Shown here one piece after another: positions 15,690 to 25,734 of a DNA stretch of 45,907 bases. Position numbers and translations under genes: made by a program. Positions within the stretch are counted from its first letter, which is position 1, and each line of letters starts with the position of its first letter. This DNA is from an uncultured bacterium (GTDB lineage Bacteria; Verrucomicrobiota; Kiritimatiellia; RFP12; UBA1067). The stretch covers positions 1 through 45,907 of the forward strand of contig CADCGZ010000038.1 of NCBI GenBank assembly GCA_902801025.1, given 5' to 3'. The notes under the pieces are model-generated. The model worked only from the letters and a program-made list of their open reading frames with translations. It did not search any database and was not told the origin of the DNA.

Positions 15690-16544
15690 TTAATCCTTGG
15701 CTTTCGCGCATTTATCCGAAACATCACCTTTTTTTATATCCGTATGTCTTCTCAGATCATTGAAATCCTTGTACTGATCCATTACCACCTCGTCAGCATG
15801 ATACAGTTTGTTGTATTCAATCCAGACAAGGCGTCGAAGCTCTCCTGTTTCCAGATCAAGCTCAAGAAGCGCCGGGCACCAGCTTGTCCGGCCTCCCCCG
15901 TTCCACCGGTAGTATCTATAAAGATATGTTGCACGACTAGACCCGTCCCAAATGTAAAGATGGCGTCCGTCAAATGTATCAATGAACACTTCAGGTGTTT
16001 GAAGCGTCGATTCAAGAACAATCTCCTTGGACAATGTCGTCCCCTTCCAAAACGACAGTCTTGCCTCGGCGCTTAATCCATCGCCATCCACAACCGTCAA
16101 TGAAACTTTCACCTCATTCTCCACGCCTTCTGGAGTCATCCATTTCAAGCTCTGCACTTTATAATCCTTGCGATTCACCGAACGGCAATACCGCTTGTCC
16201 CTAATCCGCTTATCAACCTTGACCGGGACTCTATAGGCATAGTAATCCTCCCATAGCCACCGGAACGGGACCTCGCATAACCAGATAAAAGGCAACTGGG
16301 GAACCCATATGAGCGGGTTTAACTCCGAATCATATGTAAAACCGGCTTTGTCGGTGAAGATATGATGCTCGTATTTAGTTTCAAGCCACGACATCGTATA
16401 ATACACGCCGCCTTCTTGCACGATTTCGTAAGGTCGGTTCTTTCCTGCAATCCAAGACGGATAAGTTTGGAGCTCCCATGTGTGTGTGAATATACAGCCG
16501 GATGTACATCCAAGTAACAACAAGACAGATGCCATACGTCTCAT
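15690..16544 (-). CDS. Lipoprotein paired with RHS2
   Basis: A 284-residue predicted lipoprotein: signal MRRMASVLLLLGCTSGC with a cysteine at residue 11 or 17 as the likely lipidation site. The mature part is rich in Tyr/Trp and beta-type segments and has no recognised domain. Its AAGGAG ribosome binding site lies within the last two sense codons (Lys-Glu) of RHS2, and the ATG follows the RHS2 stop by six bases, so translation is probably coupled. By position it is the candidate immunity or partner protein for the RHS2 C-terminal domain. It shows no obvious sequence similarity to the lipoproteins behind RHS1 and RHS3, as expected for partners matched to different effectors. Confidence 0.7.
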   Translation of the reverse strand: MRRMASVLLLLGCTSGCIFTHTWELQTYPSWIAGKNRPYEIVQEGGVYYTMSWLETKYEHHIFTDKAGFTYDSELNPLIWVPQLPFIWLCEVPFRWLWEDYYAYRVPVKVDKRIRDKRYCRSVNRKDYKVQSLKWMTPEGVENEVKVSLTVVDGDGLSAEARLSFWKGTTLSKEIVLESTLQTPEVFIDTFDGRHLYIWDGSSRATYLYRYYRWNGGGRTSWCPALLELDLETGELRRLVWIEYNKLYHADEVVMDQYKDFNDLRRHTDIKKGDVSDKCAKAKD

Positions 16545-16550
16545 TCGCCA

Positions 16551-19500
16551 TCACTCCTTTTCGGGATTAAGGCATTTCAACAGCCTTTCAACAAGTTTCT
16601 CCACCACTCGATCTCTGTCAGAATTCCTTTCGACCGTCTTCTCCTCAAACTTGATGTAATAGGAATTCTTATACAGCATCTTGATCATTTCCTGATACGT
16701 TAGATACCTTTCATTTGGGAAATACAGCTTTACTGGCCACATAGCATCGTAAACGCCTTTCGCAAGATCACCGCTATAATCATTGGGTATGAGATCCATG
16801 ACATCATCAAGAAAGGCCCTGAACCTTGGCATGTTGCAGTAGGGGTTGTCGGGCGCAGTTCCTTCTTTCGCATGCCCAGCCACCACTGGGAAAGAGCGGC
16901 CGTCGTCACCTTCTTTCCCCGACGGCTTGAAATGCGCATACGTGTCGCCAAGCGCATGAAGCAGCACGCCGACCTTGAAAAGAGTTTCTTCGTCGACACT
17001 CTCTTCTATGCTCTCGCCCAAGAGCTCCTTAATGAGTTTCTTAATGCAACACTGATATTCTTTAAGCCGATCGCTCTCAAACCCGTTTAAGTTGTGCAAT
17101 GTTTTCTGATAAATTGTCTTAAAAATGAAAAGAGAGTGAATCGCATCAAAGCGGACGAACTTCCAAAGACTGTCGGCGTCCGGGTATGCCGAACCCTCCG
17201 CAAGAGCTTTTGCGTGCTTGTCGTCATAGCCCATTCTGCGCATCATATAATACATCAGGTAATAGTGCACCCATTCATCGTACATCCCGTAGCAGTCTAT
17301 GCGGCCAAACCTGTTCCCGAGAAAAGCGTATGCGTTTACAGAGGGAACGGGAGAAACATCCCGCCCTGTCCATCGAGCCTGATCTGGTATGAAGTGCCTA
17401 TATAAATAGTACACGAGCCCAAGCCCTTCGTCATACCACTCCGATGAAAAACGCCACGATCCTGCCGAATGATCGCCCGAATTCAACATCTGCATCTCGC
17501 CGTAGGGGGCATAGCAGTAATAGCCTTGCCTGTCCATACCGGCGTTCACAACTCCTGTCACATTCTTGTCGCCGTCGTGCAGATAGTAGAACACCCCATC
17601 GCCACCGTTCCATGCGAGGGGACGCGATGCGACCGGCTCGGAGGGATCCCATATTGTCTGCCCAGAGGTGCCGTGCACAAGCGAGTGGGCCAATATCTGG
17701 GAATAGTCATCGTAGGCGAAAGAGAGGTCCGACACGACATCGTCCCCGTGCCTTTCTGTGCAGCGAACGCGGCGACCCAGGTGATCGTAGGACATGATGA
17801 TGTTGGTTGAGCCATTTGACCACAGGACAGGGCGATTCTCTCCGTTGTACTGAACTCGCCAGATGCCTGTCGCCGTCTTGACAAGCGTCTGATTGCCGTC
17901 GTCGTCAAACTCAGGCATGAATTCATCGCGCACGGAAGCACGAATCGAAGATGTCTGTTCGTACTGATTCAAGTTGTTGGCGACATATTCAATGTGGTTA
18001 GTGTTTTCTAACGCCCAAATTCGGTTACCAACATCATCGTATTGATATGCGTAACAGTAGGACGAATCTACGGACGCCATGGCGTTTGTCAGCTCACTAC
18101 GAATATTGTAGCTATAGTCAATATGGTCGGCGTGAGTGAATGCGGCACCAGAATTAACGCTGGCAATGCGACGACCTGCAGCATCATATGTGTAGTCGTA
18201 CTGAGATATTACATTTGTGGATGTTGTGTTGCTGACCTGAAGGAGTCGCGACTTAGCGTCGTATTGCCACGAAGCGACAATCCCATTCGGGTAGGCAAGC
18301 GAGGATTTCCAGTCGGAGCCAGGATGATACGTCCAAGTAAAAGGCGTATCACTGCCGTTGGCAAGCATTGATGCAATTCGACCGGTTGCTTGATCATGGG
18401 AAACAGTTGTTTGTCGAGCTCCATTCAGAGAGTAGCCTGTGGCACGCCCGAACCCGTCCCAATGACGAATGATGGTGTTCGTGCCAGCTGCACCAATGGT
18501 AGTTTCATTTGTGAGAGAAGCAAATCCATCATAGGTGAACTTTGTAACGCCCGCTGCATCATGGACCTCTATTCGACGCCCCATTGCATCGTATACCTCC
18601 GAAACTGTTGGCGTATCATCCGAGTAGATGGTATTTGTGAGGTTGTGCCACCCATCATACAAGTATTGCGTTGTAATGCCACGTGCCCAGACTCGACGCG
18701 ACACCTTCCCATCTATCGTATAATCATATGATACGCCCTTACCATCTGCGTAAACCTTGTTCGTCATGCATCCAGACGCCTCATCATAGCGCCATGTTGT
18801 AACATCGCCGGCATTCTGTCTGCTAGACTCATTTCGATATGTCGACATACTTATCATATTTCCAAAAACATCATACGCATACCTAACGGGATATCTAGCC
18901 CCTCCTTCGTATATCTTACGGCCACGAAGATCATACTCAAACATGTCCTGATTGCCAATGGGGTCTGTAATCGCCGTTAAGTTTCCAAGGCGATCATAGC
19001 TGTACGATGTCCGACCGCGAAGGGCATCTACTACCGCAACGCGTAGCCCCCTCGAATCATACAAGTACGCCTTCTCGCCACCGCGACCGTCTACTCGGCC
19101 AGACAATCGTCCAAGCGAATCATAAATATAGAGATTAGTCACTGCAGAAACTGAAGCCTCTTGCATACGGACGCCATAACGGTAAGCCACGACTGACTCG
19201 TTCTGCGCCCAGGGCTGGGACTGGTGCATCTCTTCACAAGCATGAAGTTTGACCCCAGTAAATTCAATGACATTTCCTCGATAATCCGTTGCTCGCCTAC
19301 GGGCAAAAATCAAAGGAGTCAACCCAGAATACTGACATGCAGATGTCGAAACCATGGGTGCGATGGAAAGATCGGAACAGCTTACGACATTAGTTTCTAT
19401 AGACCAGACATTTCCATCAACAAGCACGAACCTCTTAAATGACTCCACTCTCCGCCATTGATTAGACTGTGAAACACCGCCCGTAATTGCCGAGAATGTC

Positions 19501-22010
19501 GCGGTTTCGCGATTACCAAATGAATCGTAGCTGTACGATACTGATGGATTGTATTCAGAAGTATTTGAGACATTGCGCCCATAACCATCATATATGTTAA
19601 CAACTGCAAGCAAACCACCATTAAATCCACTGCGCTCTTCTCGGATAAGCTGGCCAAGAAGATTTGTGAAATACTTTGAAAAACGGCTCGACGCGGAAGT
19701 CTCTCCCCGCACAATCCTTGTCCAACGCGTTCCATCGTCAGCAATCCCCCAAAAATGAAACTCCGGGGTAACGGCAGAACCTTTAATTGAAATAATATCG
19801 TTGTCGGCCGAACGAGTTACAACAAGGTTTGAACCATTGGGATAACTTATCATTATCGTCCGCCCGTCATACGAGTACACTGTCGCTGTAGCATTACCAA
19901 GAGCATCTACTTGATTGACAACTCTACCTATCTGGTCGTAGGCTGTGCGCGTTGCGGGGAGGCCGACCTGAGCTGCGTAATTGGTTTGCCAAGTGGCAGT
20001 CTGGCGGCCGAGGTCATCGTACTCGTAGCAGGTGGTAAGCCAAGTGACATTTGTCATGTCGAGAGGGATGAGGCGCGAGGAGGCTATCATGCGACCTTCA
20101 TCGTCGTAGTCCCAAGTAGTAGTCGAACCGTCGGGCTGGACTTCCGAAACCTTGCGACAGCAGTCCCATGCCGTGGTCGTCACCTGTCCGGCGAGACTTT
20201 CGGATGTGATGCGCTTGCCCTCGAAATTGTATGTCATCTGGTTTTTGGCGATAGTATACCAAATTCCGTCAATGAACGCCTCGGTTTTCTCTTCAATGAC
20301 TTCGCCGCGCCGATTGGTGGTGGTGATGTCGCGGGTGGTTTTGCCAGAGACGGGCGAGGGCGATTGTTCGTGGAGATGGGTGACAGTGCGAACCCAAATG
20401 TTGGATGAAAGCTCATAATCGTAGAGGTCGAGCTTGCCATCCTCGTGGCGGATGGAGGCGACAAAGCCGGAGCGGGCGTCGTTCGCAGCTACAGGGTAGA
20501 ACGCCGTCACCGTGCGGAGAACGTTGGTGCCGCCGTAGACCGCGCCCTGGGTGCCGACGCGCTCGACGATGTTGGTGAGAGGCGAATAGACGTAGTATGT
20601 GCGCTCGCATTCTATGTTGTTGAGTTTCCTGACGATGGTGCGTGGGCGGGTATCTACCGGGAGCACGGGGTCGCTTGGATCGACCGGCATATAGTCGTAT
20701 GTCGTAACTTCGGTCATCATATCGGGACCAGAGCGCGTCTCGGCTGCCTTCCTGCCTTGCCCATCATAGTCGTACGATGTCAGGAGCCCAGATTGCTCAA
20801 GTCGAGTCTTGAGTTTTCCCTTTCCGCCGCCGCTCGTCCAGAATGTCCACGACGTCGTGCGCGTCGTAGAGCCGAAACCCTCGACTTTGTTCGTCATCGC
20901 AAAGCCCCACGACTCCCACTTGTAGTTCATCTCCGCCCGCGCAAGACGCTCGCCCGACGGAGAGACCACCGTCTTCGACAGGAACGCCGCCCGTCCGTCT
21001 GCGACAATCCGCTCCTTGCGCTCCTCGACACCGTTCGGACGCTTCAGCGACCAATCTCCCATCACGTAGTCGAAGATGTAAGTCCTTGCCTCCGACTCAC
21101 CGGTCTTAAGCGTCACGACGGCGCGTTTGCCACCGTTCTCGCCCCTGACCGTCAGAACGCGGTACGGCGCGGACGACGGCACGGAATAGAGTCCCGTCGC
21201 CGCGTCCCTTGCGGGCACGTCCTGAATCGCATAGACGCACACGTCGTAGCCGTTGGAAAATGCCTGTACATCTGCAAGGCGAGAGGGCGTCAAAAGCTGC
21301 CTGACGCCATTCAGGTCATAGACTATGTCCAGCCCCATGTCCTCGGGAGTCACCACCCTTCCGTGCGGATCGGTTTCGCTCACGAACCTGCCGCGCTCGC
21401 CGTTCATGTCGGTGGCGACATATCGCCGCACCCTTCCGTCTTCCATGTAGAGATCCCAGTACACGGGATCGTGCGCGGTTGCCCAGCCTTCGGCGTCGAC
21501 CATCTGGAGGCGCTCGTCCATCGGCACGTGCACGCCCGGATCGGGGCGTCCGAGGGATTCGCCCTCCGCAAAGACGAACTTTACCGGCTCGCCGTTGGGG
21601 TGGGAGAACACGACTTCCTTCGGGGTGCTGCCGTCCGCCATCACGGCGTTGCCGATTCGCTTGAAGGTGTAGCCGCAAATCGCATAGAGCGAATACGGCG
21701 TGAACACCATCGGCGATTCGTCGTCCGCGAAGACTTTGAGAGCAACGTCGCGCGAACCGGTCCAAGGCGTCGTTTCGCCAACTCCAAGGACGATCTTGAT
21801 GCAGTCGTCTTTAACTTCCGCCGAATCCTTACCTGCCGTCGGGCATCCGCAGGGGCTTGACGCCTCGCTGTCGGGGCTTCCCGGCATGTTTCTCTGCAGG
21901 CAGCCGTCCGCAAAGACGGGCCGCGCGAGTAATAGAATGGACGTCGCCGCACATGCGCAGGCAACCAACTTATTCACGGCCGCAATTTGGCCCATCGCCT
22001 TCTTGTTCAT
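16551..22010 (-). CDS. RHS2: exported RHS/YD-repeat protein with H-x3-D-x3-H C-terminal domain
   Basis: An 1819-residue protein: signal peptide (about 1-34), Cys segment with SPCGC, conserved N-terminal domain (GETTPWTG), YD repeats to about residue 1480, RHS core (HDGDKNV ... YYLYRHF ... RWTGRD) and a unique C-terminal domain of about 243 residues. That domain has HALGDTYAHFKP (H1685, D1689, H1693) and AGHA (H1713), resembling the all-helical zinc phospholipase C/DUF6765-type histidine pattern. RHS3 has HQLQDYYAHYKP at the matching place, so the two effectors are distantly related. The repeat region is similar to RHS1 and RHS3 but more diverged and lacks their palindromic inserts. Its ATG overlaps the TGA of the PA14 gene (ATGA), and a lipoprotein gene follows six bases after its stop. 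Probable export across the inner membrane; enzymatic action unproven. Confidence 0.85.
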   Translation of the reverse strand: MNKKAMGQIAAVNKLVACACAATSILLLARPVFADGCLQRNMPGSPDSEASSPCGCPTAGKDSAEVKDDCIKIVLGVGETTPWTGSRDVALKVFADDESPMVFTPYSLYAICGYTFKRIGNAVMADGSTPKEVVFSHPNGEPVKFVFAEGESLGRPDPGVHVPMDERLQMVDAEGWATAHDPVYWDLYMEDGRVRRYVATDMNGERGRFVSETDPHGRVVTPEDMGLDIVYDLNGVRQLLTPSRLADVQAFSNGYDVCVYAIQDVPARDAATGLYSVPSSAPYRVLTVRGENGGKRAVVTLKTGESEARTYIFDYVMGDWSLKRPNGVEERKERIVADGRAAFLSKTVVSPSGERLARAEMNYKWESWGFAMTNKVEGFGSTTRTTSWTFWTSGGGKGKLKTRLEQSGLLTSYDYDGQGRKAAETRSGPDMMTEVTTYDYMPVDPSDPVLPVDTRPRTIVRKLNNIECERTYYVYSPLTNIVERVGTQGAVYGGTNVLRTVTAFYPVAANDARSGFVASIRHEDGKLDLYDYELSSNIWVRTVTHLHEQSPSPVSGKTTRDITTTNRRGEVIEEKTEAFIDGIWYTIAKNQMTYNFEGKRITSESLAGQVTTTAWDCCRKVSEVQPDGSTTTWDYDDEGRMIASSRLIPLDMTNVTWLTTCYEYDDLGRQTATWQTNYAAQVGLPATRTAYDQIGRVVNQVDALGNATATVYSYDGRTIMISYPNGSNLVVTRSADNDIISIKGSAVTPEFHFWGIADDGTRWTRIVRGETSASSRFSKYFTNLLGQLIREERSGFNGGLLAVVNIYDGYGRNVSNTSEYNPSVSYSYDSFGNRETATFSAITGGVSQSNQWRRVESFKRFVLVDGNVWSIETNVVSCSDLSIAPMVSTSACQYSGLTPLIFARRRATDYRGNVIEFTGVKLHACEEMHQSQPWAQNESVVAYRYGVRMQEASVSAVTNLYIYDSLGRLSGRVDGRGGEKAYLYDSRGLRVAVVDALRGRTSYSYDRLGNLTAITDPIGNQDMFEYDLRGRKIYEGGARYPVRYAYDVFGNMISMSTYRNESSRQNAGDVTTWRYDEASGCMTNKVYADGKGVSYDYTIDGKVSRRVWARGITTQYLYDGWHNLTNTIYSDDTPTVSEVYDAMGRRIEVHDAAGVTKFTYDGFASLTNETTIGAAGTNTIIRHWDGFGRATGYSLNGARQTTVSHDQATGRIASMLANGSDTPFTWTYHPGSDWKSSLAYPNGIVASWQYDAKSRLLQVSNTTSTNVISQYDYTYDAAGRRIASVNSGAAFTHADHIDYSYNIRSELTNAMASVDSSYCYAYQYDDVGNRIWALENTNHIEYVANNLNQYEQTSSIRASVRDEFMPEFDDDGNQTLVKTATGIWRVQYNGENRPVLWSNGSTNIIMSYDHLGRRVRCTERHGDDVVSDLSFAYDDYSQILAHSLVHGTSGQTIWDPSEPVASRPLAWNGGDGVFYYLHDGDKNVTGVVNAGMDRQGYYCYAPYGEMQMLNSGDHSAGSWRFSSEWYDEGLGLVYYLYRHFIPDQARWTGRDVSPVPSVNAYAFLGNRFGRIDCYGMYDEWVHYYLMYYMMRRMGYDDKHAKALAEGSAYPDADSLWKFVRFDAIHSLFIFKTIYQKTLHNLNGFESDRLKEYQCCIKKLIKELLGESIEESVDEETLFKVGVLLHALGDTYAHFKPSGKEGDDGRSFPVVAGHAKEGTAPDNPYCNMPRFRAFLDDVMDLIPNDYSGDLAKGVYDAMWPVKLYFPNERYLTYQEMIKMLYKNSYYIKFEEKTVERNSDRDRVVEKLVERLLKCLNPEKE

Positions 22011-25000
22011 TGCACTTCATCCTTGTTTGTGTAGATCAGCTTGCCGTTCTGGTAGATGTAGGTGCGGTGGCAGACAGAGCCGGTCACGCCGCGTGCACGG
22101 ACGAAGCGGATCGTGTAGTGTCCGTCTGCGTCGAAGTCGGCGGCCGTCAGGGTCTTGGTGCGCGTTCCGTCTTCAAACGTGACTCCCGAGACGAAAATCT
22201 CGAGCACCACGCTCGTTCCTTCCGGGATCGCGCCGAGAAGAAGCGACACTTCCACGAGCTGGGAACCGTCCGCGTACGTGTCCACGACGCGGTAGTAGGT
22301 GCCGTTGTCGGCCCACACCGGAGTGGCCTGGACCGCGTCGGAGATCGCCCCGCCGTCGGAAAGGCGGGAGACGAGCCCGAGGTCGCGGTCGGCATGCGCG
22401 AGCAGCGAGAGCGTCACGCCGTCGCCTGCGGCTTCTGCGCAAAGCTGCAGCTCCGCGTCGTGCTCGAGGACATTGCGCGGCGAGAGCTCCGGACACGTAA
22501 GCGTTTGCTCCGCTTCGAAGAGGATGGCGGGGTTGCGCAGCGGGAAACGCGAGCGGACGACCTCAACGAGAGCATGGGCGGAGTCGCCCAGGAGAAGGCC
22601 GCCGTGCGTGACCGTGACGAGATAGAGCCCTTCGGCTTCGAAGACGTACGGCGTCGCTGCAGACTCCGTCCAGTTGGTGACGCAGACCCAGCCGTTGGTG
22701 CCGTCGGCCACGCTGATCTCCACTTCGCTCTCGGCGCTTTCGTACGGCGCGATCCTCAGCGCGTCGCCCGTTCGGACGACAAGCGCATTGGTCGCATAGT
22801 CTTCCTCAAAGACGTCGAACGGCTTCCAGGCGACGTTGAACGACTCCGAGAGCGAGCGGTCGCGGAGGGAGACAGTCGCGACGCCGTTCGTAGAAAGCGG
22901 GATGTCGGCATAGAATCCGTCGCCTATGGTCTTCACCGTCGCAAAGACGGCGTTCGTCTCAGGATATTCGACCTCGACCTCAAGGATGTCGCGCCAGAGG
23001 TCCCGCCCTTCGATGCACAGAGGCGAGACAATGCTCTCGAGCGGCAGGGCGTCAAGATGGGAGGAAGTGTCGGCGCGGTGGTTCTTCCAGTCCGGGATTC
23101 CGTCGCCGTCAAGGTCAGGCCCGCCGAAGTTCACGAAGCGGAGGTCTCGGACGGATAGGAAGGTGTTGACCTCCCAGTTGCGCCAGACGAGCCGGAACTC
23201 GTGCTCCCCGGCGGAAACCTCCGGTAGAAAGAAGTACGCGTCTTCCGTCGCGCCGACTGGCGCCTCCACTACCTGGCGCGACACGAAGATCCCGTCGACG
23301 AAGAGCGAAAGGTCGAACGAGAAGGTCGTCGCGAACGAATTGTGCTGGCCGACGCAGACGGCAAGTGCGTCCACGCCGCCATGTGGCACCACGAGGTTCC
23401 AGGTAAGCGAGCCGGCGCGCTCGGCGGCGCACGCCGAGCCGTCGACGTCCGTGCGCCAGGTGCCCGTTGAATCGGCAAACGTCGAGCCCGCGATGCGCTG
23501 GCCAACGTCGGACGGAGCAGACCATGCAATGTCCGCGACGCACGGATTCCCTCGCGTGTCGTGCAGTTCGAGGAAGTCGGAACAGCCGTCTCCGTCCGTG
23601 TCGGCGGCAAGCGGGTTCGTGCCGAAGTTCATCTCCTCTATGTTTGGGAGCGAGTCTCCGTCGGGGTCTTCGAGCGCATCAGCAAGAAACGGGCAGGTCC
23701 CGTTCGCAGACTCCCACGCATCGCCCATACCGTCTCCATCGGTGTCGCCATTGAACGGGTCGCATTCGGCGTGGAATTCGGCAAGGTTTGAGAGTCCGTC
23801 GGAATCGAAGTCGAGCGCAGCATCAGAGGCATCGAGCGGATCAAGCCCGCACCGCTCCTCCCACCAGTCCGGCATCCCGTCGCCGTCTGCGTCGGGGGGC
23901 GTCCCGCGGCAGAAGAAACGCGCAGGGATCCTCTCGGACGCGAAGCCGACGAAGGCCCATTCAAGGCGAATACCCGCGTTGCCGTCGTTGTCGAAGTATC
24001 CGACTCGGATTTCGTGAAGCCCGGCCGAAAGCCGCACCCTGCCCTTCTTCGCCCTGAAGAGATGCTTGCCGTCGTGGTCCACTACGAGCGAGCCGTCGAT
24101 CCAAAGGCGAGAACCGTCGTCGGACGACAGGGAGAATTCGTACTCTGCCGAAGAAAGGACGAGAAGCCAGCCGTGGATGTCAGCCTCAAACCTGTCGACA
24201 AGCGTAGACGGCGCGCCAGGCCACGCCGACATCGTGTTCGGGACGTCCACAAAGTCCCAGACGCCTGTTCCCGCGGGAGTGAGTCCGGAAATGTCTGGCA
24301 ACGAGAGGAGCCGACTCCCAAATGCATAGAACGAAATGTCAAGCCCAGGCTGGAGTCCGTCAGGAATCTCATTCGTCGGGAGGTGCGAAAGAACCTCCGC
24401 CGGAACAACCTCGCGCGAAATGCCGGGGCCGCTCCATTCGAGGCGGAGAACCTCAATGTCGCGGTTGTCGTAGAAGTCTATCTCTATGGAGTGAAGCCCT
24501 TCGGAAAGGAAAATCGTCGCGTCGCACGTCCTCGCCGGGTGGGGGTAGGAGTCAGAGACGAGGAGTGCGCCGTCCAGCGACAGCGCCGCGGCGTCGTCGC
24601 TCGTGAGGTAGAACGTGTACGACCCGTCGGCCGGAATCTCGACGAAGCCAGTAAGCCGGCACGCGAACTTGCTCCCCGGATCGGAACCGTCGTCAAACCA
24701 GGGCTCGACAGGATGGTCGACTACGAGGGAGACATTCTCGGCAGATGGCATGAGAGCCGAGAAATCGGGAATTTCGTATGCCTTCTCGGCCATGCGGAAG
24801 AACTCCTTGCGAAGCCCTGGCGCAAGGACAGGGGCCGACCGCGGCGGATCGGCGACGCCCGAAACGACAGAATCGCCACTTGCCTTGGAAAGAGCGTCGC
24901 TTGTCCTGGAAGGCACAAGGCCTTCTTGTTCATAAAAGCCATGCAACGAGAATTCGAGCGGCCGCGTGTCCATCCTGACGAGGGAAAGTAGATCACCAGG

Positions 25001-25342
25001 TTCCACAGGCATGTCCGACGGAAGCCCCGTCGCGGGATCGATCCAAGAAGTGACCGAGAAGACGGCATTTGTCGTTTCACCCGTCATTGCCGACTGGCGG
25101 AAGACAGTGTCGGAGAGCGGTGAGCCATCGCCCTCGAACGGACCGCTAAGCCATTCATCGACGAAGCCGCTTCCCGCAGGGGCGAAAGGCATCTCGAATT
25201 CGAAGACGGCATTAGTCCCCGCATCGACATACATCACGGGCGCAGCGTCGCCCTCAGACGATGCGCGCAGACAGTGCAGAATGGCAACGCAAATCGCGGC
25301 CGCGGCCGCCAATGTCGACATTCCTGATTTTGTTCTATTCAT
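22007..25342 (-). CDS. Exported protein with two PA14 domains and calcium-binding repeats
   Basis: About 1111 residues from ATG 25342, chosen because AAGGAGG lies five bases upstream. Order: signal peptide; a Ser/Asp-rich N-terminal region; PA14-like domain 1 (about 175-310, with the YTFYLTSDDAAALSLDG signature); PA14-like domain 2 (about 335-480, YEFSLSSDDGSRLWIDG); thrombospondin type 3-like Asp-rich repeats (DADGDGMPDWWEERCGLDP, DTDGDGMGDAWE, DPDGDSLPNIEEM); a beta-rich region; another DLDGDGIPDW repeat; and a C-terminal beta domain. PA14 domains commonly bind carbohydrate, and the Asp repeats bind calcium, so a surface adhesin-like role is likely. Its stop overlaps the RHS2 start (ATGA), making it the first gene of the RHS2 operon under cassette C. 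Confidence 0.8.
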   Translation of the reverse strand: MNRTKSGMSTLAAAAAICVAILHCLRASSEGDAAPVMYVDAGTNAVFEFEMPFAPAGSGFVDEWLSGPFEGDGSPLSDTVFRQSAMTGETTNAVFSVTSWIDPATGLPSDMPVEPGDLLSLVRMDTRPLEFSLHGFYEQEGLVPSRTSDALSKASGDSVVSGVADPPRSAPVLAPGLRKEFFRMAEKAYEIPDFSALMPSAENVSLVVDHPVEPWFDDGSDPGSKFACRLTGFVEIPADGSYTFYLTSDDAAALSLDGALLVSDSYPHPARTCDATIFLSEGLHSIEIDFYDNRDIEVLRLEWSGPGISREVVPAEVLSHLPTNEIPDGLQPGLDISFYAFGSRLLSLPDISGLTPAGTGVWDFVDVPNTMSAWPGAPSTLVDRFEADIHGWLLVLSSAEYEFSLSSDDGSRLWIDGSLVVDHDGKHLFRAKKGRVRLSAGLHEIRVGYFDNDGNAGIRLEWAFVGFASERIPARFFCRGTPPDADGDGMPDWWEERCGLDPLDASDAALDFDSDGLSNLAEFHAECDPFNGDTDGDGMGDAWESANGTCPFLADALEDPDGDSLPNIEEMNFGTNPLAADTDGDGCSDFLELHDTRGNPCVADIAWSAPSDVGQRIAGSTFADSTGTWRTDVDGSACAAERAGSLTWNLVVPHGGVDALAVCVGQHNSFATTFSFDLSLFVDGIFVSRQVVEAPVGATEDAYFFLPEVSAGEHEFRLVWRNWEVNTFLSVRDLRFVNFGGPDLDGDGIPDWKNHRADTSSHLDALPLESIVSPLCIEGRDLWRDILEVEVEYPETNAVFATVKTIGDGFYADIPLSTNGVATVSLRDRSLSESFNVAWKPFDVFEEDYATNALVVRTGDALRIAPYESAESEVEISVADGTNGWVCVTNWTESAATPYVFEAEGLYLVTVTHGGLLLGDSAHALVEVVRSRFPLRNPAILFEAEQTLTCPELSPRNVLEHDAELQLCAEAAGDGVTLSLLAHADRDLGLVSRLSDGGAISDAVQATPVWADNGTYYRVVDTYADGSQLVEVSLLLGAIPEGTSVVLEIFVSGVTFEDGTRTKTLTAADFDADGHYTIRFVRARGVTGSVCHRTYIYQNGKLIYTNKDEVQ

Positions 25343-25379
25343 TGTCGCCTCCTTTGACAATAGGTTTCTGCTGCGAACG

Positions 25380-25560
25380 CTCGCAGTCACGCGCAGGAGT
25401 ATAGAAAAGAATTCCTACAAATTTCCTACAAAATTCCTACAGTTTTGTAGGAAACGAGGGATAAGTGGGCAAAATGTGCGGAACTGCCGCGAAAAATAGC
25501 GTGAAAATTTTTCTATAAATCGCAATAAATGGCATTGACAACTGCCATTTTGGATTAACC
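25380..25560 (-). promoter_or_regulatory. Promoter-leader cassette, copy C (heads RHS2 operon)
   Basis: Minus-strand TTGTCA (25541-25536) and TATAGA (25517-25512) are 18 bases apart with AATGGCA-N8-TGCCATT over the -35 box. The TGTAGGAA array occupies about 25409-25452, and the cassette ends about 38 bases before the PA14 ATG. It shares an extension past the promoter (GGATTAACCAGAGGGGGCGCGG) with copy E. Confidence 0.65.
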
Positions 25561-25734
25561 AGAGGGGGCGCGGCAAGTGCGCCGCGAGGCAACAATTATT
25601 TCAATTCCAACCGCATCACATCGACCGCATCACAATGGCCCACGCATCCCTTACCAGAAAGACAGGACACAAGGACAATGCCACTCGTAGGCACGCGCAG
25701 GGGCATAGAAAATAATCCCCGCAAATTTCCACGG
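25561..25734. other. Intergenic repeats behind cassette C
   Basis: Contains the GC hairpin GCGGC-AAGTGC-GCCGC (25570-25585) and the CCGCATCACATCGACCGCATCACAA direct-repeat string, both found near other cassettes. A degenerate echo of the cassette end (GGCACGCGCAGGGGCATAGAAAATAATCC) follows at about 25689. No gene is seen. Confidence 0.5.

Noticed and set aside
20445..21860. 471-codon plus-strand frame opposite RHS2
   Set aside because: Antisense shadow of the conserved RHS N-terminal domain, driven by high GC at third codon positions.
22007..24991. Several long plus-strand frames opposite the PA14 gene
   Set aside because: The minus strand has PA14 and calcium-binding repeats; the plus frames are low-complexity Arg/Ser-rich shadows.
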